The notes below the pieces were generated by a model. The model saw only the letters and a list, made by a program, of their open reading frames with translations, was not told the DNA's origin and made no database searches. A program made the translations under genes and the position numbers. From the NCBI RefSeq assembly GCF_020544465.1, contig NZ_CP066126.1:868001-932000 (forward strand): DNA of 64,000 bases. Reading direction: 5' to 3'. This DNA comes from Chromobacterium rhizoryzae. Lineage in GTDB: Bacteria > Pseudomonadota > Gammaproteobacteria > Burkholderiales > Chromobacteriaceae. Below, piece by piece: positions 56,798 to 64,000 of the stretch. The stretch's first letter is position 1. The number at the start of each line of letters is the position of its first letter.

Positions 56798-57522
56798 TGC
56801 GCGAAGTCGTAGCCCGCTTTCTTGATCAGCGCGCGCGCCTTGTCGCCCTTGAGGAAGGCGAGGAAGGCCCTGGCCGCCGGCGTGTCGCGCACCAGTAGCG
56901 CGTCCTGGCGTATCGGCTGATGCAGCTTGGCCGGCACCAGCCAGTAGCGGTCGGAGATGCCTTGTTCCAGCAGCTGCGCGTAAGCGACGAAGGCGAAGTC
57001 GGCGCCGCCGACCTGGGCGAACTGCATGGTCTGGCTGATATTGTCGCCGGTGACGAACTTGGGTTTGAGCGCGTCGACGAGCTTGAGCGCGGTCAGGGTT
57101 TCCATCGCCGCGCGGCCATAGGGCGCGGCCGCCGGGTTGGCGATGGCCAGCTTGTTGAAGTTGCCGCCGCGCAGCGCGGCTTCGCCGGCGTCGTCGCGCT
57201 GTTTGCTCCACAGCGCCAGCTTGCCGATGGCGTAGGTGAAGCGGCTGTCGGGTTTGCCTATCTTGTCGCGCAGCAGTTCGGCCGGGCGTTCGTCGTCGGC
57301 GGACAGGAACACGTCGAAGGGCGCGCCCTGGCGGATCTGCGCGGTGAGCTTGCCGGAAGCGCCGCCGCTAGCCTTGATGTCGTGGCCGCTGGCGGCCTTG
57401 AACTCCACCGCGATCTTGTCCAGCGTCTGCTGGAAATTGCTGGCGACCGCCACGGTGACGGTGTCGGCGGCGGCGAACAGCGGGGACAACAACAGCAAGA
57501 AGCTCAGTAGTTTGCGCGGCAT
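56794..57522 (-). CDS. modA: ModA, molybdate-binding periplasmic protein
   Basis: 242 aa with a signal peptide (MPRKLLSFLLLLSPLFAAA). Residues 23-50: VTVAVASNFQQTLDKIAVEFKAASG; the ligand loops include SGGASGKLTAQIRQGAPFDVFLSADD and the later ANPAAAPYGRAAMETL. It captures molybdate (or tungstate) for ModB. The start at 57522 is chosen for the signal peptide; upstream codons to 57555 are not conserved. Confidence 0.93.
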   Translation of the reverse strand: MPRKLLSFLLLLSPLFAAADTVTVAVASNFQQTLDKIAVEFKAASGHDIKASGGASGKLTAQIRQGAPFDVFLSADDERPAELLRDKIGKPDSRFTYAIGKLALWSKQRDDAGEAALRGGNFNKLAIANPAAAPYGRAAMETLTALKLVDALKPKFVTGDNISQTMQFAQVGGADFAFVAYAQLLEQGISDRYWLVPAKLHQPIRQDALLVRDTPAARAFLAFLKGDKARALIKKAGYDFAQ

Positions 57523-57579
57523 GGTCGGCTTTCTGACAAGAGGTGAGGCGACCATTATGCCGCCAGCCTGGGCGCTAGC

Positions 57580-58260
57580 CTACTCCCCAAACGACGTAGC
57601 CGCAGCCAGATGCTGGGCCATCTGCCGCGCGTGGTGGCTGCTCCAAAGGTCGACGCGCTGTTGCAGCCATTCCGCATTGGACGGTTGCGCGTTGGCGAGG
57701 TCCATGTCCTTGCCCAGCAGATTGACGCCGCCGGCCAGCAGCAGCCCGGATTCGGAGTCTTCCAGCTGACCCACGGTGGACACCTGGGCCAGATAGGGAT
57801 CGATGTCGTCGGCGAAGCGCGCCAGATTGAGGGCGGTCTTCACGGGGCGCCGTTCCTTGGGGCCGGCCAGCTCTCTGAGCATGTCGCCCACCGCCACGCG
57901 CAGCCGGGCGATGCCCGGACCGGGCGCGGCGGCCACCGGCAGTCCCTCGCGGCAGAGCGCCCGGGCCAGGCTGTTGCGGTAGCAGGCGTCTAGGCGGTTG
58001 TGCTCGTCCGCCGCCGTCGCCAGCCATTGGCCGTCCGCTTGGCGGCCCAGGAAAATCAGCGGCTCGATCAGGATGCCGTGATAGCGTTTCAGATCGACGC
58101 CGGGCTGCAGGTACAGCACCTGGCCGGCATGCTCAGGGTTGGGATGGAAGGCTTCGCTGGGCAGCAGGACCAGATTCTCCGGCGGCTCCCCGGCGTGGCC
58201 GATATTGGCCAGCAAGGCGGAAGCCATCAGCGCGCAGGCGAGTTTAAAGAATGGTTTCAT
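57580..58260 (-). CDS. DUF3313-like secreted protein (paralogue 1)
   Basis: 226 aa. A signal peptide (MKPFFKLACALMASALLANIGHA) is followed by a DUF3313-like domain: YLQPGVDLKRYHGILIEPLIFLG, RLRVAVGDMLRELAG, YLAQVSTVGQLEDSESGLLLAGG. It is a paralogue of the next gene, which shares the MKPFF start and the YHxLIVEPL, QLED patterns. DUF3313 proteins are mostly lipoproteins; no lipobox Cys is seen here. Function unknown. Confidence 0.7.
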   Translation of the reverse strand: MKPFFKLACALMASALLANIGHAGEPPENLVLLPSEAFHPNPEHAGQVLYLQPGVDLKRYHGILIEPLIFLGRQADGQWLATAADEHNRLDACYRNSLARALCREGLPVAAAPGPGIARLRVAVGDMLRELAGPKERRPVKTALNLARFADDIDPYLAQVSTVGQLEDSESGLLLAGGVNLLGKDMDLANAQPSNAEWLQQRVDLWSSHHARQMAQHLAAATSFGE

Positions 58261-58366
58261 CGTGCGGGCTCAGTGGAGATTGCGTGGGAGATGGACTGCG
58301 GCCGCCAAGCGGCGTTCCCTCTATATTGTTGCGACTTTGTGACGGGGCGGACTGTCTTCATGCGGC

Positions 58367-59044
58367 TTATCGCGTCGTCGAGGCCGCGCCGCGCCGCGTC
58401 GCCGGCGCCAGTTGTTGGCGCAGCAGCGGGGACCAGTCCTGGGTCAGCAGCTGCCGCCAGCCGTCGTCTTCGTCGCCGGAGGCGGCTTCGGCTTGCGACT
58501 GCATGGTGACGCCGCCGGCGACCACGCCCCGTCCCAGCGCGTCTTCCAATTGGGACACCGAGGACACCAGTTGCAGATAGGGTTCTATATTGGAAGCCAT
58601 GCAAGGCAGTTGCAGCGCCACGTGGCTGCTGTTCAGCGGCTGGCTGTCCTGGGCAATCCGAGACTGACGCGCGGCCACCGCGATGCGCAAGCGCAGCACG
58701 CCGGCGGTGGCCACGTCGGTCAGCGCGATAGGCCAGGCCTGCAGCAGCGCGGCCACCTGGCGGCGCATGATCTGGTTGGCGTTTTCCTGTTCCGCGGTTT
58801 GCAGCAGCTGCCAGCCGCCGTCCTGCTGGCGGTTCAACAGCAGCAAAGGCTCCACGATCAGCGCGTGGTAGCCGCTCAGCGCAGCGGGGGATTGCTGGTA
58901 AGTCAATTGCTGCGGATGCCCTCCTTGTCGGAAAGCGTCCATCGGCAGGCGCCATAAATCCCTGTCGGTCTGCCGGACTGCCGCCAATCTGGCCAGCGCC
59001 GTCCAGGCCACCAATGCGCATCCCAGATTGAAGAATGGCTTCAT
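58367..59044 (-). CDS. DUF3313-like secreted protein (paralogue 2)
   Basis: 225 aa from ATG 59044 (MKPFFNLGCALVAWTALARLAA), a signal-like start. It shares GYHALIVEPLLLLNRQQDGGW and PYLQLVSSVSQLEDALGRG with its neighbour at 57580 and is probably a tandem duplicate; one stands 106 bases after the other. Overall identity is only moderate, so the duplication is old. Function unknown. Confidence 0.7.
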   Translation of the reverse strand: MKPFFNLGCALVAWTALARLAAVRQTDRDLWRLPMDAFRQGGHPQQLTYQQSPAALSGYHALIVEPLLLLNRQQDGGWQLLQTAEQENANQIMRRQVAALLQAWPIALTDVATAGVLRLRIAVAARQSRIAQDSQPLNSSHVALQLPCMASNIEPYLQLVSSVSQLEDALGRGVVAGGVTMQSQAEAASGDEDDGWRQLLTQDWSPLLRQQLAPATRRGAASTTR

Positions 59045-59242
59045 GAAAAGACTCGCATCATTTAAGCAGTCCATTTAATCAGGTATAGAACGCGAGCAAA
59101 ACTATGCAAAATGGAAAGGTGGACAGTTGATTTGGCGCAAACTTTGCTTGATTGCGGGGGGCGGGCCTGACATGTCGGTCAGGCCGGCTTGTCTGGTATC
59201 ATGCGCGATCGTCCCGCTGCGCTGTCTCATGCTTCCCGTCAA

Positions 59243-60235
59243 ATGATGAAAACTCTGTTTCGCCTGTTCTTGCTGTGCCTTGCGCTGGGCTGTGCCTGGC
59301 TGGTTTGGGTGGTCCTGATTCCGGTTGGCCTGCCGGAAGCCGGTTACAAGCTGACCGTGGGGCCCAACCGCACCCTGAGCCAAGTGGCGCGGGGACTGGA
59401 GCAGGAGGGCGTGGTTCGCAGCCGCCAGGTGATGGTGGCCCTGGCCCGCCTGCAAGGCGTGGACCGCAAGATCAAGGCTGGCCTGTATCGTTTCGACGGC
59501 CAGGCATCGATGCTGGACATCCTGAACCGCCTGGCCGACGGCCATCCGGACGAGGCCAGCCTGACGGTGATCGAGGGCTGGACCTTCCGCCAATTCCGCC
59601 AGGCGATAGACCGCAACCCCGACATCAAGCATACGGCCAAGGACTGGAGCGACGAGGAGATCATGCGGCGGCTGGGCTTCGGCGACGCCAAGCCGGAAGG
59701 CCTGTTCTTCCCCAGCACCTATCTGTTCTCGCCGGACACCGAGGACGCGGAGCTCTACCGCCAGGCCTTCGGCGCGATGCAGCAGCGGCTGGAAGCGGCC
59801 TGGGCGGCGCGCAAACCGGAGCTGCCTTACCGCACGCCTTACGAGCTGCTGATCATGGCCAGCCTGATTGAGAAGGAAACCGGCGAAGACGCCGACCGTC
59901 CAATGGTGGCGGGGGTGTTCGTCAACCGCTTGAAGCAGGGCATGCGCTTGCAGACCGATCCCTCGGTGATCTACGGCATGGGCAGTCTGTACCAGGGCAA
60001 GATAGGCAAGGCCGATCTGCGCCGCGACACGCCTTACAACACTTATACCCGCGCCGGCCTGACGCCCACGCCCATCGCCTTGCCCGGCAAGGCGGCGCTG
60101 GACGCGGCGGCCAATCCGGCCGAAACCAAGGCCTTGTATTTCGTCGCTCGCGGCGACGGCACTTCGCATTTCTCCGCAACGCTGGACGAACACAATCAGG
60201 CGGTGCGCAAATATATTTTGAAGAAAGGACAGTAA
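59243..60235 (+). CDS. mltG: MltG, endolytic murein transglycosylase
   Basis: 330 aa from the ATG at 59243. An N-terminal membrane anchor (LFRLFLLCLALGCAWLVWVVLI), a LysM-like region and the YceG catalytic domain with LIMASLIEKETGEDADRPMVAGVFVNRL (catalytic Glu), QTDPSVIYGMG, and YNTYTRAGLTPTPIALPG. It cuts nascent glycan strands and ends their growth. Its stop overlaps tmk by one base (TAATG). Confidence 0.93.
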   Translation: MMKTLFRLFLLCLALGCAWLVWVVLIPVGLPEAGYKLTVGPNRTLSQVARGLEQEGVVRSRQVMVALARLQGVDRKIKAGLYRFDGQASMLDILNRLADGHPDEASLTVIEGWTFRQFRQAIDRNPDIKHTAKDWSDEEIMRRLGFGDAKPEGLFFPSTYLFSPDTEDAELYRQAFGAMQQRLEAAWAARKPELPYRTPYELLIMASLIEKETGEDADRPMVAGVFVNRLKQGMRLQTDPSVIYGMGSLYQGKIGKADLRRDTPYNTYTRAGLTPTPIALPGKAALDAAANPAETKALYFVARGDGTSHFSATLDEHNQAVRKYILKKGQ

Positions 60236-60870
60236 TGGCGCTAGAGCAGCAACGCGGCCGCTTCATCAGCCTGGAAGGCATAGACGGCGCCGGCAAAAGC
60301 ACCCATCTGGCCTTCATCCGCGATTGGCTGGCGCAACACGGCGTCAACGCCGTATTCACTCGCGAACCGGGCGGCACCCCTTTGGGCGAGAAAATCCGCG
60401 AGCTGCTGCTGGCGGTGGACACCGAGGCCTCGCTGGACGCGGAAACCCTGCTGGTGTTCGCTTCGCGCCAGCAATTGCTGCACAGCGTGATCGAGCCCGC
60501 GCTCGCCGCCGGCCAGTGGCTGGTGTCCGACCGCTTCACCGATTCCACCTTCGCCTTCCAGGGCGGCGGCCGCGGCGTGCCGTTCGAGCGCATCGCCGAA
60601 CTGGAACAATGGGTGCAGCACGGTTTGCAGCCGGACCTGACCCTGCTGTTCGACCTGCCGCTGGAAGTGGCGGCCGAGCGCATGTCCAAGACCCGGCAGC
60701 TGGACCGCTTCGAGCAGGAGAAGGCCGACTTCCACGTGCGCGTGCGCGAAGCCTATTTGCGCCGCGCCGCCGGCCAGCCGCGTTTCGCGGTGCTGGACGC
60801 CAGCCGCTCCATCGCCGAGATCCAGGTCGACATCGCGGCCTGCCTGCAAAAACTGCTGGAGGCCGCGTGA
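60235..60870 (+). CDS. tmk: Thymidylate kinase
   Basis: 211 aa. P-loop GIDGAGKSTHLAF, DR-motif in VSDRFTDSTFAFQGGGRG, lid region with RTRQLDRFEQEKADFHVRV. Phosphorylates dTMP to dTDP. It overlaps both mltG and holB; this order is common in proteobacteria. The two overlaps (TAATG, TGATG) indicate coupled translation. Confidence 0.96.
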   Translation: MALEQQRGRFISLEGIDGAGKSTHLAFIRDWLAQHGVNAVFTREPGGTPLGEKIRELLLAVDTEASLDAETLLVFASRQQLLHSVIEPALAAGQWLVSDRFTDSTFAFQGGGRGVPFERIAELEQWVQHGLQPDLTLLFDLPLEVAAERMSKTRQLDRFEQEKADFHVRVREAYLRRAAGQPRFAVLDASRSIAEIQVDIAACLQKLLEAA

Positions 60871-61883
60871 TGCTGCTGCCCTGGCAAGAAGGCGATTGGA
60901 CCCGGCTGAACGCCGAGCGCGAACGCCTGCCCAATGCCTGGCTGTTCACCGGCGCCGCCGGCATCGGCAAGCTGGAGTTCGCCGAACACCTGGCCCAGTC
61001 GCTGCTATGCGAACGCCCGCAGGCCGGCCACCAGCCTTGCGGCGAATGCGAGGCCTGCCGCTGGTATCGGCACGGCACCCACCCGGACTTCCGCCGCTTG
61101 TCGCCGCTGGGCGACGAGGACGAGGAAGGCAAGGAAGGCGCCGAGGGCAAGAAAGTCAGCCGCAAGCTGCCGGTGATCAAGATCGAGGCGGTGCGCGATG
61201 TGATCGATTTCGCCCACCTGAGCGCGCATCGCGCCGGCCGGCGCGTTGTGCTGGTGGAACCGGCGGAAAGCCTGAATCCGGCCGCCGCCAACGCCTTGCT
61301 CAAAATCCTGGAAGAGCCGCCGGCCGAGGTGCTGTTCCTGCTGGTGGCGCATGCGCCGCAGCGCTTGCTGCCCACCATACGCAGCCGTTGCCGCCAGTTT
61401 CCGCTGACGCGGCCGCACCAGGCCCAGGCGCTGGCCTGGCTGCGCGAGCAGGGCGTGGCGGACGCGGAACTGGAACTGGCCCATAACGGCGGCGCGCCGC
61501 TGTTCGACCACGATCCGGCTTTGGCCAAGCTGCGCGGCCAGTTCGTCCAGGGCCTGGGCCAGCCCAGCTTCGCCAATGTGCTGCAGCTGGCGGAGGCGGT
61601 GGACAAGCAGAAACTGCCGCTGTTGCTGCCCATAGGCTGGCTGATGAAGTGGCTGCATGATCTGGCGAGTTTGAGACTGGCCGGTTTGGTCCGCTATTAT
61701 CCAGATCAGGAGCGCGCCTTGCAGCAACTGGCGGCGCGCGCCGACATCGCGCAATTGATGGCGTGTCAGCAGACGCTCAACCAACTGGCGCCGTTCGGCC
61801 AGCATACCTTGAACACGCGCTTGCAATTGGAAGCGGTGCTGATGGACTATCTGAAGATATTCGCCAGCGGCAAGGCCGCCTGA
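60870..61883 (+). CDS. holB: HolB, DNA polymerase III delta' subunit
   Basis: 337 aa. AAA+ clamp-loader subunit: GAAGIGKLEFAEHL (P-loop-like without the standard Lys/Thr pattern, as in delta'), zinc module CGECEACRWY, LVEPAESLNPAAANALLKILEEPP and the SRC motif in PTIRSRCRQFPL. It is part of the sliding clamp loader. The ATG overlaps the tmk stop by one base. Confidence 0.93.
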   Translation: MLLPWQEGDWTRLNAERERLPNAWLFTGAAGIGKLEFAEHLAQSLLCERPQAGHQPCGECEACRWYRHGTHPDFRRLSPLGDEDEEGKEGAEGKKVSRKLPVIKIEAVRDVIDFAHLSAHRAGRRVVLVEPAESLNPAAANALLKILEEPPAEVLFLLVAHAPQRLLPTIRSRCRQFPLTRPHQAQALAWLREQGVADAELELAHNGGAPLFDHDPALAKLRGQFVQGLGQPSFANVLQLAEAVDKQKLPLLLPIGWLMKWLHDLASLRLAGLVRYYPDQERALQQLAARADIAQLMACQQTLNQLAPFGQHTLNTRLQLEAVLMDYLKIFASGKAA

Positions 61884-61902
61884 CACAGAGGGTTAGCCAA
61901 GT

Positions 61903-62277
61903 ATGGACAATTCCGCCACTCGCCCGGACCTGAATCCCAACCGTCCCGGGGTGCTGTCCCTGCACATCAAGGAGCGCAGCGCGCTGTTCGCCGCCTACAT
62001 GCCCTTTGTGCGCCACGGCGGCATCTTCATTCCCACCAATAAGGAAATGAAGCTGGGCGAGGAGGTGTTCCTGCTGCTGACCCTGATGGACGACCCGCAG
62101 CGCATCGCGGTGCAAGCCAAGGTGGTGTGGCTGACGCCGGCCGGCGCCAACAACAGCCGGGTGCAGGGCGTCGGCGTCGAGTTCGTCGCCGGCGACGCCG
62201 GCAAGCAGGCCAAGGACAAGATCGAGGCCCTGCTCAGCGGCGTGCTCAACTCCAGCCGGCCCACTCATACCATGTGA
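61903..62277 (+). CDS. PilZ-domain protein (non-canonical type)
   Basis: 124 aa. The PilZ fold (VLSLHIKERSALFAAYMPFVRHGGIFIPT, LGEEVFLLLTLMDDPQRIAVQAKVVWLTP) lacks the RxxxR c-di-GMP motif. This fits the PilZ of the tmk-holB-pilZ-tatD operon, which aids type IV pilus assembly in Pseudomonas and Xanthomonas through protein contacts. It lies 19 bases after holB. Confidence 0.9.
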   Translation: MDNSATRPDLNPNRPGVLSLHIKERSALFAAYMPFVRHGGIFIPTNKEMKLGEEVFLLLTLMDDPQRIAVQAKVVWLTPAGANNSRVQGVGVEFVAGDAGKQAKDKIEALLSGVLNSSRPTHTM

Positions 62278-62325
62278 TTGTTTTAGCGGCGCGCGTCCGC
62301 GCGCCGCAGCCTGATTGACGCAAAT

Positions 62326-63096
62326 ATGTTTATCGACTCCCACTGCCATATCAATTTTCCCGACCTCGCCGCGCGCATGCCGGAAGTGCTGGCCAATATG
62401 CAGGCCAACCAGGTCAGCCACGCGCTGGTGATCGGCGTCAGCCGTCCCAAATATCCGCAAGTGCTGGAACTCGCGGAGAGCCACGGCAATCTATACGCCA
62501 CCGTGGGCGTGCATCCGGACGACCCGGAAGCGGAAGAGTACAGCGAGGACGAACTGGTGGCGCTGGCCGCGCACCCGCGGGTGGTGGGCATAGGCGAAAC
62601 CGGACTCGACTACCACTGGTGCAAGGGCGATCTGGAATGGCAGCATCAGCGCTTCCGCACCCATATCCGCGCCGCCAAGCGCGTCGGCCTGCCGCTGGTG
62701 ATCCACACCCGCGAGTCCGCCGAGGACACCATCCGGCTGATGCGGGAAGAAAACGCCGAGGCGTGCGGCGGCGTGATGCATTGCTTCACCGAAACCTGGG
62801 AGGTGGCGCAAGCCGCGCTGGAGCTGGGCTTCTACATTTCCTTCTCCGGTGTGGTGACCTTCAAGAACGCGGCCCAGGTCAAGGAAGTGGCGCAGAAAGT
62901 GCCGCTGGATCGGATGCTGATCGAAACCGATTCCCCGTATCTGGCGCCGGTGCCGTATCGCGGCAAGGTCAACGAGCCGGCCTATGTCCGCCATGTGGCC
63001 GCGCACATCGCCGAGCTGCGCGGCATGGCGGTGGAAGAGGTGGCGCGTGTCACCAGCGATAACTTTTTCCGGCTGTTCTCCAAGGCCAGCCGTTGA
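62326..63096 (+). CDS. TatD-family metal-dependent hydrolase
   Basis: 256 aa. The amidohydrolase metal sites are HCH in FIDSHCHINFPDL, GETGLDYHWC, VIHTRES, MHCFTETWEVA and LIETDSPYLAPVPYRGKVNEP. It is a YcfH-type TatD DNase, last gene of the mltG operon. Possible functions are 3' DNA repair or D-aminoacyl-tRNA deacylation; the exact role is not settled. Confidence 0.93.
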   Translation: MFIDSHCHINFPDLAARMPEVLANMQANQVSHALVIGVSRPKYPQVLELAESHGNLYATVGVHPDDPEAEEYSEDELVALAAHPRVVGIGETGLDYHWCKGDLEWQHQRFRTHIRAAKRVGLPLVIHTRESAEDTIRLMREENAEACGGVMHCFTETWEVAQAALELGFYISFSGVVTFKNAAQVKEVAQKVPLDRMLIETDSPYLAPVPYRGKVNEPAYVRHVAAHIAELRGMAVEEVARVTSDNFFRLFSKASR

Positions 63097-63110
63097 AGCG
63101 GAGAAAGCGC

Positions 63111-63512
63111 ATGAAGCGAATCTTGCTGTCCGGGCTGGCCTTGCTGGCCTTGCTGGCCATATTGTTCTCGGCCCAGGCCTGGGCCAATTGCGTCAATCTG
63201 AACGGACGCAGTTATTGTTCCGAAGACGGCGGCATCGCCCTGGTGCAGCGCGGACAGGCGATGTGCGGCAAGGGCGAATGCGCGATCGATGAATTCGGCA
63301 ACGTGCTGTGCTCGCCTTATCCGGGCGGCGGCGTGGTGCGCGCCAACGGCGTCACATACGCCGGCCCCGGCGCCTGCCTGCTGTCGCGCGACGGCAATCC
63401 GTATTGCGCCAAGCAGCCGCGCGGCGGCTGCCAGCAAGACGCCGACGGCAATGTCCGCTGCGACGGCGGCTGGGTGCGCGAGAAGGCGGAGCGCCCCGAG
63501 CGCTGCCGCTGA
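63111..63512 (+). CDS. Small secreted Cys-rich protein of unknown function
   Basis: 133 aa from ATG 63111 (the TTG at 63093 adds MKRRKR). A signal peptide (ILLSGLALLALLAILFSAQAWA) is followed by a short repeat-like pattern with cysteines: YCSEDGGIALVQRGQAMCGKGECAIDEFGNVLCSPYPGG and ACLLSRDGNPYCAKQPRGGCQQDADGNVRCDGGW. Each unit has a small YC/NVxC turn. The family is not known to me; it may be an envelope protein stabilised by disulfides. It lies 14 bases after tatD. Confidence 0.65.
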   Translation: MKRILLSGLALLALLAILFSAQAWANCVNLNGRSYCSEDGGIALVQRGQAMCGKGECAIDEFGNVLCSPYPGGGVVRANGVTYAGPGACLLSRDGNPYCAKQPRGGCQQDADGNVRCDGGWVREKAERPERCR

Positions 63513-63536
63513 TGCCTTATTACTTGGGAAACGCCA

Positions 63537-64000
63537 TTGGGTTCGCTTGAAGTCACCATCCTGGGCTGCGGCTCCAGTTCCGGCACGCCGGCCATAGGCT
63601 GCGACTGCGTCACCTGCCGTTCGCCGGATCCGCGCAATCGCCGCACCCGCGCCAGCGCCTATATCAAGGCGGCCGGCCAGGGGCTGCTGATCGACACCGG
63701 GCCGGACCTGCGGCAGCAGGCGCTGCGCGAAGGGCTGAGCCAGGTGGACGCGGTGCTGTACACCCATCCGCACGCCGACCACCTGAACGGGATCGACGAC
63801 CTGCGCGCCTTCTGCTACGTGAAGAAGGGGCCGATCACGCTCTACGGCAACGCCTTCACCCTGGACAATATCAAGAGCCGTTTCGACTACGCGCTGCTGC
63901 CGCCGTCCAAGATGTGGGACAAGCCGGTGCTGCTGCCGCAGCAGGTGGACGGGCCGGTGGACTGCGGCGGCGTCACGCTGACGCCCGTGCCCTTGCAACA
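63537..64000 (+). CDS. PhnP-like MBL-fold metallo-hydrolase, partial at window end
   Basis: 154 codons are seen, from TTG 63537 with stop outside. TILGCGSSSGTPAIGCDCVTCRSPDPRNRRTRASAYI and the metal motif THPHADHLNGIDDLRAFCY place it with the PhnP-like (phosphodiesterase) beta-lactamase-fold hydrolases, which carry the C.C..C zinc-site cluster. No ATG fits before the conserved start; TTG with a GGGAA site is likely. The substrate is unknown. Confidence 0.9.
   Translation, partial: MGSLEVTILGCGSSSGTPAIGCDCVTCRSPDPRNRRTRASAYIKAAGQGLLIDTGPDLRQQALREGLSQVDAVLYTHPHADHLNGIDDLRAFCYVKKGPITLYGNAFTLDNIKSRFDYALLPPSKMWDKPVLLPQQVDGPVDCGGVTLTPVPLQ

Overview
The window reads as a GC-rich betaproteobacterial chromosome, most likely Chromobacterium or a close relative in the Neisseriales. 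This is inferred from the gene set (a Tat-exported type II cholesterol oxidase, ubiB-ubiJ-ubiE, fabI next to a phosphotransacetylase-acetate kinase pair, mltG-tmk-holB-pilZ-tatD, an NRPS). No database search was possible, so names rest on motifs and family knowledge.

Left part (1-4843): the first module of a nonribosomal peptide synthetase on the minus strand, cut by the window edge, with a C domain and an A domain whose pocket residues read as threonine. It is divergent from a secreted cholesterol oxidase.

Mobile element (about 4965-13553): an AT-richer island of about 8.6 kb sits inside umuC. Twelve codons of umuC lie at its left edge and the rest resumes at its right edge, each beside an 8-bp near-identical core. 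Its engine is a coupled operon of three tyrosine recombinases (391, 558 and 629 aa) and a small HTH/coiled-coil protein, like Tn554-type or Gamma-Mobile-Trio-type modules. Cargo includes an orphan antitoxin, two tRNA genes for A-ending codons or Met, an H-NS-like silencer and a dead IS3 copy.

Core region (14853-28033): a DEDDh exonuclease/GIY-YIG fusion, an EamA transporter, ubiquinone genes (ubiB, ubiJ, ubiE), queA, aroQ, accBC, prmA and a zinc-ribbon membrane protein.

Toxin island (28295-31411): an AT-rich locus with a secreted, cysteine-rich, SleB-like wall hydrolase and an overlapping periplasmic immunity-type gene, then a truncated and frameshifted second toxin tip with its own immunity paralogue, then a decayed third immunity gene. 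I consider this the best candidate for an undescribed polymorphic toxin system.

Right part (31509-64000): queF, a CPBP protease, murJ, rpsT, pldA, fabI-ptb-ackA, aspS, a peroxiredoxin, two tandem diguanylate cyclases, two MFS transporters, tesA-ybbA-ybbP, a GntR regulator, an orphan FliD-like protein, a PsiF protein, modAB without modC, twin DUF3313-like proteins, mltG-tmk-holB-pilZ-tatD and the start of a PhnP-like metallo-hydrolase. Two copies of a ~150-bp inverted-repeat-ended element and one shorter repeat each supply the TAA stop codon of the gene they abut.
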